NCBI RefSeq assembly: GCF_900103455.1
Contig: NZ_FNHI01000001.1
Span: 558,001-622,000 of the forward strand
Length of the DNA stretch: 64,000 nt
Origin: Streptomyces wuyuanensis
Lineage (GTDB): Bacteria > Actinomycetota > Actinomycetes > Streptomycetales > Streptomycetaceae
Direction: 5' to 3'
The notes under the pieces are model-generated. The model did no database searches. It worked only from the letters and a program-made list of their open reading frames with translations, and was not told the DNA's origin. Position numbers and translations under genes: made by a program. How positions within the stretch are numbered: position 1 is the stretch's first letter; each line of letters opens with the position of its first letter. Positions 36,435 to 46,107 of the stretch are shown one piece after another.

Positions 36435-37034
36435 TCAGTCGTCCCAGGTGCGCTGCTCGCGCCAGGGGTCGCCGTAGTTGTGGTAGCCGACGCTCTCCCA
36501 GAAGCCCGGCTCGTCCTCGAGTGTGAGCCTCAGTTCCCGCACCCACTTCGCCGACTTCCAGAAGTACAGGTGCGGCACCAGCAGCCGCGCTGGTCCGCCG
36601 TGCTCGGGGGACAGCGGGAAGCCGTCGTAGGTGTGGACGACCCACGCCTTGCCGTCGAGGAGGTCCTCCAGCGGCAGGTTGGTCGTGTAGCCGCCGTGGC
36701 TGACGGCCACGGCGTAGTCGGCGGCCGTCTCGACGTCCTCCAGGAACGCGTCGACCGGGACGCCCCGCCACGGCGTGTCGAACTTCGACCACCGGGTCAC
36801 GCAGTGGATGTCGTGGACCGTGTCCTCCTGGGGCAGCGCCATCATCTCGTCCCAGGTCCAGCCGCGGGAGTCGCCGTTCTCCGTGGTCACGGTGAAGGTC
36901 CAGGTCTCGGTCGGCACACGGGGCGTGGGGCCGGCCGACAGGACGGGGAACGACTCCGTCGGGTACTGCCCGGGAGGCAGCTTGTCCGCAAGGCCGCGGG
37001 CGCGGCCGTGAAAACCGGGTGAGAACGTACCCAT
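36435..37034 (-). CDS. sulfite-oxidase-like molybdopterin oxidoreductase (YedY/MsrP-like)
   Basis: A 199-residue Mo-pterin enzyme containing only the SUOX catalytic fold. Cys78 in DIHCVTRWSKFDTPWRGV is the Mo ligand, and HGGYTTNLPLEDLL and GPARLLVPHLYFWKS are conserved family segments. No signal peptide or Tat motif is seen, so it is cytoplasmic, unlike MsrP. It heads the operon with flavin reductase and DUF6510, a self-contained electron path from NAD(P)H. CAGGAGG precedes the ATG. Confidence 0.9.
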   Translation of the reverse strand: MGTFSPGFHGRARGLADKLPPGQYPTESFPVLSAGPTPRVPTETWTFTVTTENGDSRGWTWDEMMALPQEDTVHDIHCVTRWSKFDTPWRGVPVDAFLEDVETAADYAVAVSHGGYTTNLPLEDLLDGKAWVVHTYDGFPLSPEHGGPARLLVPHLYFWKSAKWVRELRLTLEDEPGFWESVGYHNYGDPWREQRTWDD

Positions 37035-37166
37035 ACCGTCGCCTCCTGAGCACCGTTTCCTGACCGGTCGGGCACGGAAGGGCGCCGCCCTTGCGGCGGG
37101 GGTGTGCCCCGGCCGTCGTGTGTCGTCTCACCATCCAGTGTCCGAGGGCGGGGACGGTCCGACCAC

Positions 37167-37640
37167 TCAGGCGGCCGCCGTGGCGCCCGAGGCAGCCGGC
37201 GCCGCCGGCGTGTTCCGCTCCACGGTCTTGGCCAGACGGGCCAGCAGATTGCGGTGCCGCAGCTGGATGAACACCTCCAGGGGCGCCGCGTGCACGGTGC
37301 CGCCGAAGCCCCGCAGCGGGTGCTCGTCCACGATGACCAGGGTGTGCTCGCCCCAGGGCCGCAGCTCGATGCCGATACGGGCCGTGCCGAGCCGGCCGCT
37401 GTGCGCTTCCAGCTCCAGCCGGCCCGGAGGTTCGTAGCACCGGACGACGGTGTGGCCCTCGTAGGACCAGCGGCCGACGGAGATCGTGTAGGCGAGTGCG
37501 GTTCCGACCGCGGGCCAGTGCTCGTCGATCGGCCGGGTCGACGCCACCCCGGTGACCCAGTCGCCGTAGAGCCGGGGGTTCGCCAGCACGGTCCAGACCG
37601 CCGCCCGGGACCGTCCGATGACGCGGTGCCGTACGGCCAT
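37167..37640 (-). CDS. SRPBCC-family (polyketide cyclase/dehydrase-like) protein
   Basis: A 157-residue START-like protein. The N-terminal segment RAAVWTVLANPRLYGDWV and the C-terminal long helix LEVFIQLRHRNLLARLAKTVE form the lipid- or ligand-binding fold. It ends in an Ala-rich tail. No catalytic role can be deduced. An AAAGG site supports the ATG at 37640. Confidence 0.85.
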   Translation of the reverse strand: MAVRHRVIGRSRAAVWTVLANPRLYGDWVTGVASTRPIDEHWPAVGTALAYTISVGRWSYEGHTVVRCYEPPGRLELEAHSGRLGTARIGIELRPWGEHTLVIVDEHPLRGFGGTVHAAPLEVFIQLRHRNLLARLAKTVERNTPAAPAASGATAAA

Positions 37641-37889
37641 GGCAGCGCCTTTCGCTCGTGGCCGCACCCGGGTCGCGGGCGCGGACCTGGTGGGGCCGCC
37701 CGCCCGGCGAGGCCGTCGCGCGCATCCGTGCGACCGCTCGTCGCCGGTGCTCGTCGTCCGTGCTCGCCGTACGCGGCAGGCTGCGCGAGTTCGCGCGGTA
37801 CCGGCCCGTCGCTCGCGCCGTACCAGCTTGCTGAAGGGGCACGGGGTCGGCAACAGGAGGCACGACGGCCCGCGCCGGAGCCCGTCGCC

Positions 37890-38861
37890 TCAGTGCGCGT
37901 GGGCGGCGCCGTCGTGCGCCGGGGCCGACGGGGGCCGGGGCGTGTCCGTACCGGGCACGGCGGCGACGCCGGCACGCACGGTGAACGCGGCCGTGCGGAC
38001 CGTGCCCTTGTGCTTGAAGTCGAGGAACAGGCGGTACGTGCCCGGGCTCGGCGCCGTGGCCGTGAAGGAGACACCGGGACCCGGCCGGGTCCTGCCGTCG
38101 TCCGGTTCGCCGTCGGGGTGGACGTGGAGGTACGCGAGGTCGCCCGATCGCAGGGCCACGAGGTGGCCGTAGGCGCCGAGGTACGGCTCCAGGTCGGTGA
38201 CCGGCCGGCCGTCGCGGGCGACGTTCAGCCGGAGCCCCCCGGGTGCGCCCGGACGCAGACCTCCGGTCAGGGTGACCGTGTAGCCGTCGACCGTGGCCGT
38301 GGAGTTCGGCCCGGGCGCCGGAGGTGGCGCGTAGGGGCCGGCGGCGGCGAGTTCCGCGCCGAGGGTGAGGTTCCCGGCGCCCTCGGCGGCGGGGGTGAAG
38401 TCGGCGAAGACCCGGTAGCCGCCCGCGGCGGGCAGGGTGACCGGGACGCCCCACGTGCCGTCGGCGGCCCGGACGGGATGCAGGTGCCGGTAGGTGAGCA
38501 GATCGCGGGAGACGACGATCAGGTGGAGCTCCTTGCCGTGGTCGCGCTCGAAGGCGGTGACCTGCCGCCCGGACGCGTCGCGGACGGCGAATCGCAGATC
38601 GGCGGTCCGCCCGGCCGTGACGCGCGGTGTCTTCAGGTCGAGCGTGTAGCCGCCCTCGGAGACCTGCAGCCCCGCGGGCGCGGCGCCGGGCCGCGCGGCG
38701 CGTGCCTCGCCCCCGCCCGGTCCGGCGGCGTCGTGCGGGGCGTGGGCGCCGGGCGCGGGCCCGGACGGCGCCGGGCCGACGGCGGCGCCGAGGCCGTAGG
38801 CGGCGCCGAAGGACGCTGCCAGGGCGGCGCCGAACGCGCCGATCTTCCGGATCGTGTGCAT
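37890..38861 (-). CDS. secreted duplicated-domain protein of the copper locus
   Basis: A 323-residue exported protein with a signal peptide (about 1-27), an Ala/Pro-rich stretch to about 65 and two homologous beta-sandwich repeats (about 66-172 and 190-297). Each repeat has an H-x-H-P motif (HLHP at 126-129, HVHP at 246-249) before GxYRxFxDF. The C terminus is His-rich (HDGAAHAH). The paired histidines and divergent copA suggest an extracytoplasmic copper-binding or chaperone role. A CsoR-like box lies 51 bp upstream. GAGGAG precedes the ATG. Confidence 0.75.
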   Translation of the reverse strand: MHTIRKIGAFGAALAASFGAAYGLGAAVGPAPSGPAPGAHAPHDAAGPGGGEARAARPGAAPAGLQVSEGGYTLDLKTPRVTAGRTADLRFAVRDASGRQVTAFERDHGKELHLIVVSRDLLTYRHLHPVRAADGTWGVPVTLPAAGGYRVFADFTPAAEGAGNLTLGAELAAAGPYAPPPAPGPNSTATVDGYTVTLTGGLRPGAPGGLRLNVARDGRPVTDLEPYLGAYGHLVALRSGDLAYLHVHPDGEPDDGRTRPGPGVSFTATAPSPGTYRLFLDFKHKGTVRTAAFTVRAGVAAVPGTDTPRPPSAPAHDGAAHAH

Positions 38862-38911
38862 GGCCTTCTCCTCGGCGAGTCGGGGACCGTCCCCGACGTT
38901 TTTGGTAGCGT

Positions 38912-38928
38912 ATACCCCTTGGGGGTAT
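38912..38928. promoter_or_regulatory. CsoR-like operator upstream of the secreted copper protein
   Basis: ATACCCCTTGGGGGTAT matches the pseudo-palindromic ATACCCC/GGGGTAT operators known for the copper repressor CsoR in actinomycetes. It is 51 bp upstream of the secreted protein gene (minus strand). Confidence 0.8.
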
Positions 38929-38997
38929 GTGCAAGAGGTCGGACGGCTTGCGGACGGATACGGGTAGGGGGTATGCATGGCGATCGACGTCGGAGCG

Positions 38998-39012
38998 TAC
39001 CCCCAGGGGGTA
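38998..39012. promoter_or_regulatory. CsoR-like operator upstream of copA
   Basis: TACCCCCAGGGGGTA is a perfect 15-bp palindrome about 75 bp upstream of copA. A half site (GGGTAGGGGGTAT) lies at 38962-38974. Copper should release CsoR and induce copA. Confidence 0.82.
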
Positions 39013-39086
39013 TATAGTCGACAGAGGTGGGATCGGGCGCCGTCCGGCGGCCGGCCCCGCCCCCATCCACGAGTCCAGGAGCAGGG

Positions 39087-41342
39087 ATGACTGCCACGGT
39101 CCACGGCACCGCCGAGGTCGAACTCGCGATCGGCGGGATGACCTGCGCCTCGTGCGCCGCCCGTGTCGAGAAGAAGCTCAACCGCATGGACGGTGTTGAG
39201 GCCACGGTCAACTACGCCACCGAGAAGGCGAAGATCTCCTACCGAGACGACGAGGTCTCCGTCCGGGACCTCATCGCCACCGTGGAGGCGACCGGCTACA
39301 CCGCGGCCGAGCCCCCGCCGCCCCGTACCCGGGCCGAACCCGGCGACGGCGGGGCCGGGTCGCAGGACGAGCTGCGGCCGCTCCGGCAGCGGCTGATCAC
39401 CGCCGTGGCGCTGTCGGTGCCGGTGGTCGCCATGGCGATGGTCCCGGCCCTGCAGATCGAGTACTGGCAGTGGCTCTCGCTCACCCTGGCCGCACCCGTC
39501 GTGACCTACGCGGCCTGGCCGTTCCACCGCGCCGCCCTCACCAACGCCCGGCACGGTGCGGCGACCATGGACACGCTCGTCTCGGTCGGCACCTCGGCGG
39601 CGTTCCTGTGGTCGGTGTGGGCCCTGTTCTTCGGCACCGCGGGCGAGCCCGGCATGACGCACGGCTTCGAGCCGACCATCGCCCGCACCGACGGCGCGGG
39701 GAACATCTACCTCGAGGCCGCCGCCGGTGTGACCGCGTTCATCCTGGCCGGCCGCTACTTCGAGGCCCGCTCCAAGCGCAGGGCCGGCGCCGCGCTGAAG
39801 GCCCTCATGGAACTCGGCGCGAAGGACGTGACCGTGCTGCGCGCCGGCGGGGAGCAGCAGGTCCCCGTCGCGGAACTGGCCGTGGGCGACCGCTTCCTGG
39901 TGCGCCCCGGCGAGAAGATCGCCACCGACGGCACCGTCGTCGAGGGCTCCTCCGCCGTGGACGCGTCCATGCTGACCGGGGAATCCGTACCCGTGGAGGT
40001 GTCCATCGGCGACACCGTCACCGGAGCCACCCTCAACGCCGGCGGCCGGCTCGTCGTCGAGGCCCGCCGGGTCGGCGGCGACACCCAGCTGGCGCGCATG
40101 GCGAAGCTGGTCGAGGACGCGCAGAACGGCAAGGCCGCGGCGCAGCGGCTGGCCGACCGGATCTCCGCCGTGTTCGTACCCGTTGTCATCGTCCTGGCCA
40201 TGGGCACGCTCGGCTTCTGGCTCGGCAGCGGGGCGGGGTGGACGGCGGCGTTCACCGCCGCGGTCGCGGTACTGATCATCGCCTGCCCCTGCGCGCTGGG
40301 GCTGGCCACACCCACCGCGCTCATGGTGGGTACGGGGCGCGGCGCCCAGCTCGGCATCCTGATCAAGGGGCCCGAGGTGCTGGAGAACACACGCAGGGCC
40401 GACACGATCGTCCTCGACAAGACCGGCACGGTGACCACGGGGAGGATGGCCCTGCTCGGGATCCGCACCGCGGCGGGGACCGACGAGACCGAGGCGCTGC
40501 GGCTGGCGGGAGCCCTGGAGCACGCCTCCGAGCACCCCATCGCCCAAGCCGTGGCGACCGGGGCCGCCGAGCGGGTGGGGGCGCTCCCGGCGCCCGAGGA
40601 CTTCGCCAACGTCCCGGGCCTCGGCGTGCAGGGAGTCGTCGCGGGCCATGCCGTCCTCGTCGGCCGCGAGCGACTGCTCGCCGAGTGGGCCATCGCGCTC
40701 CCGGCCGAGCTGGAGGAGGCCAAGGAGCAGGCGGAGGCCGAGGGCAGGACGGCGATCGTCGTGGCCTGGGACGGCGAGGCACGGGCGGTCCTGGCGGTCG
40801 CCGATGCGGTCAAGCCGACGAGCGCCGAGGCGGTGCGGCGACTGCAGGGCCTCGGGCTGACGCCGATCCTGCTGACCGGCGACAACAGGGCCGTCGCCGA
40901 GGCGGTCGCCTCGGAAGTCGGCATCGAGCGGGTGATCGCCGAGGTCATGCCCGAGGACAAGGTCGACGTGGTGCGGCGCCTTCAGGAGGAGGGCCGCACG
41001 GTGGCGATGGTCGGCGACGGCGTCAACGACGCGGCCGCGCTCGCCCAGGCGGACCTGGGCCTGGCGATGGGCACCGGGACCGACGCCGCGATCGAGGCCG
41101 GGGACCTGACACTCGTGCGCGGCGACCTGAGGGCCGCGGCGGACGCGATCCGGCTGTCGCGCAGGACGCTCGGCACGATCAAGGGCAACCTCTTCTGGGC
41201 CTTCGCCTACAACGTCGCCGCACTCCCGCTCGCCGCGGCGGGACTGCTGAACCCGATGATCGCGGGCGCGGCGATGGCCTTCTCCTCGGTCTTCGTCGTC
41301 GGCAACAGCCTGCGCCTGAGGCGCTTCCGCCCGGCGGACTGA
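39087..41342 (+). CDS. copA: copper-exporting P1B-type ATPase
   Basis: A 751-residue Cu+ pump. It has an N-terminal HMA domain with GMTCASC (residues 17-23), eight membrane helices and the A-domain TGES loop. The channel motif is CPC (about 400-402), the phosphorylation site DKTGT (about 445), the HP motif SEHPIAQA, then TGDN and [17 protein letters not shown] plus the HMA CxxC defines the P1B-1 (Cu+) class. CAGGAG lies 7 nt before the ATG. Expression is probably CsoR-controlled. Confidence 0.96.
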   Translation: MTATVHGTAEVELAIGGMTCASCAARVEKKLNRMDGVEATVNYATEKAKISYRDDEVSVRDLIATVEATGYTAAEPPPPRTRAEPGDGGAGSQDELRPLRQRLITAVALSVPVVAMAMVPALQIEYWQWLSLTLAAPVVTYAAWPFHRAALTNARHGAATMDTLVSVGTSAAFLWSVWALFFGTAGEPGMTHGFEPTIARTDGAGNIYLEAAAGVTAFILAGRYFEARSKRRAGAALKALMELGAKDVTVLRAGGEQQVPVAELAVGDRFLVRPGEKIATDGTVVEGSSAVDASMLTGESVPVEVSIGDTVTGATLNAGGRLVVEARRVGGDTQLARMAKLVEDAQNGKAAAQRLADRISAVFVPVVIVLAMGTLGFWLGSGAGWTAAFTAAVAVLIIACPCALGLATPTALMVGTGRGAQLGILIKGPEVLENTRRADTIVLDKTGTVTTGRMALLGIRTAAGTDETEALRLAGALEHASEHPIAQAVATGAAERVGALPAPEDFANVPGLGVQGVVAGHAVLVGRERLLAEWAIALPAELEEAKEQAEAEGRTAIVVAWDGEARAVLAVADAVKPTSAEAVRRLQGLGLTPILLTGDNRAVAEAVASEVGIERVIAEVMPEDKVDVVRRLQEEGRTVAMVGDGVNDAAALAQADLGLAMGTGTDAAIEAGDLTLVRGDLRAAADAIRLSRRTLGTIKGNLFWAFAYNVAALPLAAAGLLNPMIAGAAMAFSSVFVVGNSLRLRRFRPAD

Positions 41343-41358
41343 GGACAGCGGGGACACG

Positions 41359-41407
41359 CGGCCGTGGCGGGCGGCGAGGGCGCCACCCTCGCCGCCCGCC
41401 ACGGCCG
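41359..41407 (+). terminator. copA terminator
   Basis: A 22-bp perfect stem (41359-41380 with 41386-41407) with a 5-nt loop, 17 bp after the copA stop. No U-tract follows, as usual in Streptomyces. Confidence 0.88.
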
Positions 41408-41745
41408 TGTTCGCAAGGTTCCGCCGTCCCGGCTGCGTGCCGGAGCGATGGTGCGCCGGGAAGAAGCGGGCACCCCGGCCCGGGCGACCTCGTGGCGGGG
41501 CCGAGCGCGGGGAGGACGAGTCCGGGAACGTGTCGTGGGCGAGCCCGGCACGGTTCGGTGTGCGGCGAGCCGAAGGGTGCCGCCCCGCCGTCCGGAGAGC
41601 CGGCGCCCGCCCGCCGGGCAGCTTCGGCCGCGTACCGGCCCGGGGCGCGGTGAGGCCCACCCCGCACCGGCGGCGGGCGGCAGGGCGGTCACGGGCACTC
41701 GGGGCGGTCGTCCGGGCGACGGCACGGACAAGGGCCAGGCGCACG

Positions 41746-41780
41746 GCAACGGGCCGCCGGAGGATCCGGCGGCCCGTTGC
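41746..41780 (-). terminator. terminator of the DUF4396 gene
   Basis: A 15-bp perfect stem (41746-41760 with 41766-41780) and 5-nt loop, 71 bp beyond the DUF4396 stop on the minus strand. Confidence 0.75.
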
Positions 41781-41850
41781 GTCGCCCCCTCGGAAGTCGC
41801 CCCTTGGGAAGGGGAGGCGCGGCCCGAAGGAGCGGGCGGCGTGAGGCGCC

Positions 41851-42414
41851 TCAGTGGTAGGCGTGGACGACGGCGTGGCCCTTGCCGCGGGCGATCAGCC
41901 ACTTGTTGACGGGCGTGGTGACGACGAATGCGACGACGAAACCGCCCAGCAGAGACGACCAGAACAGCGCGTCCGTCAGGTGCGCGTCCATCGCTCCCGG
42001 GACCAGCGCGATGATGCCGTTGTCGACGAACTCCATCACGGCGATGGAGAGGGTGTCGGCGGCCAGCGCGACCTTGACGGCACCCCTGAAGTCCACGCCC
42101 GCGCGCAGCACCGCGAACATCGTGAACGAGTAGCCGAAGAGGAACGCGAGCGTGATCGCGAGAATCATCGTCGGCAGGTTGCCCCACATCAGAGCGGTGC
42201 CGATGACCATTCCGAGGATCTCGCCGATGGCGCAGCCGATCAGGCAGTGCAGGGTCGCCTTCGCCGCGGTGCTCCAGGTGACACCGCCGTGCCGGTGGCC
42301 CGCGTGATCACTGTGACCGTTGTGACTGCTCCGGCCGGTGTGACCGCCGGATGAGCCGGGAGCCAGCGCGGCCCGGTCGCCGGTGGCGCCGGCGTCGTGC
42401 GAGGTGTGGTCCAT
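41851..42414 (-). CDS. DUF4396 membrane protein with His-rich N terminus (copper locus)
   Basis: A 187-residue protein. The first 45 residues are His/Ser/Gly-rich with several HxxH and H-x-H spacings (likely metal binding). Four or more membrane helices follow, with TLHCLIGCAIGE (two Cys, about residue 55) and AVMEFVDNGI. It fits DUF4396, which recurs beside copper genes. A CsoR-like box lies 72 bp upstream. It may be a copper transporter or sensor partner; the function is unproven. Confidence 0.82.
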   Translation of the reverse strand: MDHTSHDAGATGDRAALAPGSSGGHTGRSSHNGHSDHAGHRHGGVTWSTAAKATLHCLIGCAIGEILGMVIGTALMWGNLPTMILAITLAFLFGYSFTMFAVLRAGVDFRGAVKVALAADTLSIAVMEFVDNGIIALVPGAMDAHLTDALFWSSLLGGFVVAFVVTTPVNKWLIARGKGHAVVHAYH

Positions 42415-42485
42415 GACGTGTCATCCCCATTCCCGTCATTCCCGTCGAGTGCGCCCCGCGGTCCCGGGGCGCACGAGTAAACAAT

Positions 42486-42502
42486 ATACCCCCCTGGGGT
42501 AT
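42486..42502. promoter_or_regulatory. CsoR-like operator upstream of the DUF4396 gene
   Basis: ATACCCCCCTGGGGTAT, the third CsoR-type box of the locus, lies 72 bp upstream of the DUF4396 start codon (minus strand) and downstream of the DUF305 gene. Confidence 0.8.
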
Positions 42503-42563
42503 TCCGGAGGGGTGGCCGGAAGGACGGGGAGGGGCCTGGCCGGCGCCCTCCCCGCCGCGCGGG

Positions 42564-43190
42564 TCAGCCCCGGCCGAGCAGCTTCTTCATCAGTGAGATC
42601 TCGCCGGTCTGCGCGGTGATGATGTCGCCCGCCAGCTGCTTCGCGGCCGCGTCGGCGCCGCCGGCGCGCTCGGCCTCGGCCATGGCCACCGCGCCTTCGT
42701 GGTGCTCGATCATCAGCTCCATGAAGGCGGTGTCGAACGCCTTGCCCGAGGACTTCTCCAGCCGGGCCATATCCCGGGCGCTCATCATCCCTTCCGCGCC
42801 GTGTGCGGCGTGATCCGAGCCGCCCTCCGCGGGAATGTCCTCGCCCCACGAGGACAGCCAGCCGGACAGCGTCCTGATCTCCGGGCCCTGGGCCTTCCTG
42901 ATGTCCTCGGCGAGCTTCCTCACCTCGGGCGATTCCGCTCGGGTCGCGGCGAGTTCCGCCATCTCCACCGCCTGCCGGTGGTGGGGGATCATGCCTTTGG
43001 CGAAGGTGACGTCGGCCGCGTTGTGCCGCCCTTGCGCCGCGGAGGCCGCGGTGGACGGGGTCGCCGCGGCGTGCCCGCCGTGGCCGCTCGACGTGTCGCT
43101 GCCGCCGCCGCAAGCGGCCAGGACGAGGGCGGCCGCGCCGGCGGCGGCCACGGCGAGGGTGCGGCGGGCAGGGGAATGCTTGCTGGTCAT
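42564..43190 (-). CDS. DUF305 lipoprotein (copper-associated)
   Basis: A 208-residue exported lipoprotein with signal peptide and lipobox LVLAAC (Cys near residue 27). A DUF305 four-helix domain follows, with two paired HH motifs: MIPHHRQAVEMA (about 67) and IEHHEGAVAMAE (about 160). These M/H-rich pairs are conserved and are thought to bind copper. It lies downstream of the DUF6153 gene on the same strand. AAGGAG precedes the ATG by 10 nt. Confidence 0.9.
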   Translation of the reverse strand: MTSKHSPARRTLAVAAAGAAALVLAACGGGSDTSSGHGGHAAATPSTAASAAQGRHNAADVTFAKGMIPHHRQAVEMAELAATRAESPEVRKLAEDIRKAQGPEIRTLSGWLSSWGEDIPAEGGSDHAAHGAEGMMSARDMARLEKSSGKAFDTAFMELMIEHHEGAVAMAEAERAGGADAAAKQLAGDIITAQTGEISLMKKLLGRG

Positions 43191-43318
43191 GCTGGTGCAA
43201 CTCCTTGACGCGCGACCTGAACCGGGCGCGCGGGATCGCGGAAACGTGGGCGCGGGGAGGCGCGGCGCCGCTCACCGTCCGTGCCGGGGCGCGAACGGGA
43301 GGCGCCGTGCGGGGTGCC

Positions 43319-43807
43319 CTATATGCGCAGGAGTTGCAGTTCGGCCAGATCGGGCGGCGCCCGCCCGCTCGGGGGTGTGCGACCGGCCCCGCTCGGCGTC
43401 GCGACCGAGGGCGGGGCACCGAGCGCGGGGGCGGGCTCCGGGGGTGCGTACGGGGAGCCGACCCCGGCTGCGGCGCACGTCCCGTCCGCGTGGCCGAGGT
43501 GGTCCGCCCCGCCGTCCGTGTGCGAACAGCCCGGACCGGCCTGGGCCACGGACGGCTCGGGCACGGTCTGCCCGTGGACGGGTGAGGCGTGGACGGGCGC
43601 TGCCTGGACGGGCGCCGTGTGGAGGGGGGCTGCCTGGACGGGCGCCGTGTGGACGGTGGCCACCGCGCCGTGCGCCTGTGCCCGGGACCCGGGAACCCCG
43701 GCGGGCGCCAGGGCGTGCATGCCCAGTACGCCTGCCAGCACCGCCAGCACCAGCAGCGCGAGCCCACGCCCTGCGGGGCGCGCGTGGCTCGTCGTGCGGC
43801 GGGTCAT
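43319..43807 (-). CDS. DUF6153 membrane/exported protein
   Basis: A 162-residue protein with an N-terminal hydrophobic helix (about 17-35, ending GMHALAPAGVP). A repetitive HTAPVQAAP region follows (about 50-78), then a Cys/His segment (GCSHTDGGADHLGHADGTC, about 95-113) and a conserved C-terminal LAELQLLRI. It fits DUF6153, commonly next to DUF305. The paired Cys and His suggest metal binding. No good ribosome site is seen. Confidence 0.72.
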   Translation of the reverse strand: MTRRTTSHARPAGRGLALLVLAVLAGVLGMHALAPAGVPGSRAQAHGAVATVHTAPVQAAPLHTAPVQAAPVHASPVHGQTVPEPSVAQAGPGCSHTDGGADHLGHADGTCAAAGVGSPYAPPEPAPALGAPPSVATPSGAGRTPPSGRAPPDLAELQLLRI

Positions 43808-44643
43808 GGGCTCATCGTAAGGGGGCCCGGCCGGCGGGCGGTTCGCCGGGCCGCATCCAGGGCGGGGTGGGGCCCGGCCGGCGGGGGGGTTCGCCGGGCC
43901 GCATCCGGGGCGGGGTGGGGCCAGGCGCTCCGGGGTGGGACCCGGACCTTCTGCGGGCACTCGCCCGACACGGGGACACGACCGGCCGGTGACCCCTGTG
44001 CGAAGGTCACCGGCCGGTCGCTCGGGCACGCAGTGCGGGACCGTAAACCGCACTGTGCGCCTGGTCCGGGGAGGTGGTTGCCGCCCGACGGCGCGAGGCT
44101 GGCGCGACAGGACGTTCGCGCCGCCGGGCGGGGTTCGTGGGTGCAGCGGAGCCGGATCGAGCATCGATCGCCGGAGCCCGGAGCCCGGAGCCCGGAGCCC
44201 GGAGCCCGGAGCCCGGAACGGGGTCGGGGAGGGCCTTCCCGGACCGGGCCGCCGGGGGATTCCGCCGGGACCGCGGCGGGGCGATGGGCCTTCCGGCCGT
44301 CCCCTCCCTCAGGTCTGGAAGGGGGCCGGGTCGGCCCGTACCACCGCACTGGCTCGCACGCCGCCGCGGTCCTCCGGCGGGCGCCGGCCGTGGAGGCCGG
44401 CGCCGTGTCCTCGCCGTCGGCCACCCCTCATCCGGGCCGGCGGTTCGGACGGCGTACGCACGCGGGACCTCCCAGTCTGCGTGCGTACGCGGTCTCGGTG
44501 TCGGCGCCCCGCCCCGGCAGCACCGGTCGCGGCGCTGTCCGGGGGCGGGGCGGCGGGTCCTCGGTCCTCGGGCGGTCCTCGGTCCTCGGGCGGTCCTCGG
44601 GCGGTCCTCGGTCCTCGGGCGGTCCTCGGTCCTCGCGCGGACC
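43808..44643. repeat. 836-bp repeat-rich intergenic region downstream of catalase
   Basis: It holds several simple repeats: a 47/48-bp near-identical tandem pair (43826-43872 and 43873-43920), six exact copies of the 7-mer GGAGCCC (44173-44214), and an array of TCCTCGG/GGCGG units (about 44556-44640) running up to the catalase stop. No gene with proper codon bias is seen. Confidence 0.75.
43981..44018. terminator. hairpin, possible terminator
   Basis: A 14-bp perfect stem (43981-43994 with 44005-44018) with a 10-nt loop, in the repeat-rich region between catalase and the DUF6153 gene. It may end readthrough from catalase into the copper genes. Confidence 0.6.
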
Positions 44644-46107
44644 TCAGTCCTCGCGCAGGGCGCGGACCGCCTCCTCCACGCGCTTGCCGTAGTCCGGGTC
44701 TGCGGCGTGGAAGTGGGCGAGGTTCTTCTCGATGACGTCGTCGCGGGAGACCTGTGACAGGCCGCCGGCGATGTTCGCCACCAGACGCGACTTCTCCTCC
44801 TCCGACATCAGCCGGTAGAGCTCACCGGCCTGGTGGAAGTCGTCGTCCTTGGCGTGCTGCGGCGCCGCGTGCGTGCCGGTGTGCCCGTACAGGGCCAGCG
44901 GGGCCGACAGGGCGGCGTCCGTCTGCACCGGGCCCGCGTACGAGTTGGGCTCGTAGTTCTTGTCGTGGCGGGAGCCGTTGCGGGTGGCCATCAAGCCGTC
45001 GCGGCCGTAGTTGTCGGCGCCGCCGGGAACGGCCTTCGGCGCGTTCACCGGGAGCTGGGTGTGGTTGACGCCGAGGCGGTAGCGGTGGGCGTCCGCGTAG
45101 GCGAAGAGGCGCCCCTGGAGCATCTTGTCCGGCGAGGGGCCGATGCCCGGCACGAAGTTGTTCGGCGAGAACGCCGCCTGCTCGACCTCGGCGAAGACGT
45201 TGTCCGGGTTGCGGTCGAGGACCAGCCGGCCGACGCGCTGCAGCGGGTGGTCGGAGTGCGGCCAGACCTTGGTGAGGTCGAACGGGTTGAAGCGGTAGTC
45301 CGCCGCGTCGGCCGCGGGCATGATCTGCACGTACAGCGTCCAGGACGGGTTCACCCCGCGCTCGATCGCCTGGAGCAGATCGGACTGGTGCGAGTTGGGG
45401 TCCGTGCCCGCGACCTCGGCCGCCTGCTCTCCGCTCAGGCAGCGGATGCCCTGGTTGGTCTTGAAGTGGTACTTGACGAAGAAGGCCTCGCCCTCGGCGT
45501 TCGTCCACTGGTAGGTGTGCGACCCGTAGCCGTTCATGTGGCGGTACGAGGCGGGGATGCCGCGGTCGCCCATCAGCCAGGTGATCTGGTGCGTGGCCTC
45601 CGGCGCGTGCGCCCAGAAGTCCCACACGTTGTCCGGCTCCTGCTTGCCGGTGAACGGATCGCGCTTCTGGGAGTGGATGAAGTCCGGGAACTTCACCGGG
45701 TCCTTGATGAAGAACACCGGGGTGTTGTTGCCGACGAGGTCGTAATTGCCTTCCTCCGTGTAGAACTTCACCGCGAAGCCCCGCGGGTCACGGACGGCGT
45801 CCGCGCCGCCGAGCGAGTCGGCGACGGTGGAGAAGCGCAGGAAGAGCTCCGTGCGCTTGCCGATCGTGTCCAGGAACGCGGCCCGGGTGAAGCCGGTGAC
45901 GTCGTCCGTCACCTCGAAGTAGCCGTACGCGCCGGAGCCGCGCGCGTGGACGACCCGCTCCGGGATGCGCTCGCGGTTGAAGCGGGCGAGCTTCTCCAGC
46001 AGATGCTGGTCCTGGAGGAGGAGCGGGCCACCGACGCCGGCGGTGGCGGAGTTCTGGTTGTCGGCGACCGGAGCGCCGGACTCGGTCGTAAGCACGCGCT
46101 GCGTCAT
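44644..46107 (-). CDS. katA: monofunctional haem catalase
   Basis: A 487-residue small-subunit catalase that dismutates H2O2. The distal His is in [17 protein letters not shown] (about residue 54). The distal Asn is in [15 protein letters not shown] and the haem-ligand Tyr in [14 protein letters not shown] (about 337). The length is typical of clade-3 catalases. It is alone on its transcript. Its promoter carries the same 18-bp element as the uricase operon, suggesting a role in clearing H2O2 from urate oxidation. The symbol is by homology only. Confidence 0.96.
   Translation of the reverse strand: MTQRVLTTESGAPVADNQNSATAGVGGPLLLQDQHLLEKLARFNRERIPERVVHARGSGAYGYFEVTDDVTGFTRAAFLDTIGKRTELFLRFSTVADSLGGADAVRDPRGFAVKFYTEEGNYDLVGNNTPVFFIKDPVKFPDFIHSQKRDPFTGKQEPDNVWDFWAHAPEATHQITWLMGDRGIPASYRHMNGYGSHTYQWTNAEGEAFFVKYHFKTNQGIRCLSGEQAAEVAGTDPNSHQSDLLQAIERGVNPSWTLYVQIMPAADAADYRFNPFDLTKVWPHSDHPLQRVGRLVLDRNPDNVFAEVEQAAFSPNNFVPGIGPSPDKMLQGRLFAYADAHRYRLGVNHTQLPVNAPKAVPGGADNYGRDGLMATRNGSRHDKNYEPNSYAGPVQTDAALSAPLALYGHTGTHAAPQHAKDDDFHQAGELYRLMSEEEKSRLVANIAGGLSQVSRDDVIEKNLAHFHAADPDYGKRVEEAVRALRED

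Larger units (their letters stand above)
41343..41850. other. intergenic region between convergent copA and DUF4396 genes
   Basis: The 508 bp contain two strong hairpins, annotated separately, and otherwise GC-rich sequence without a supportable gene. Confidence 0.7.

Noticed and set aside
44173..44214. CRISPR or regulatory repeat
   Set aside because: It is a simple 7-bp slippage repeat without symmetry or spacers.
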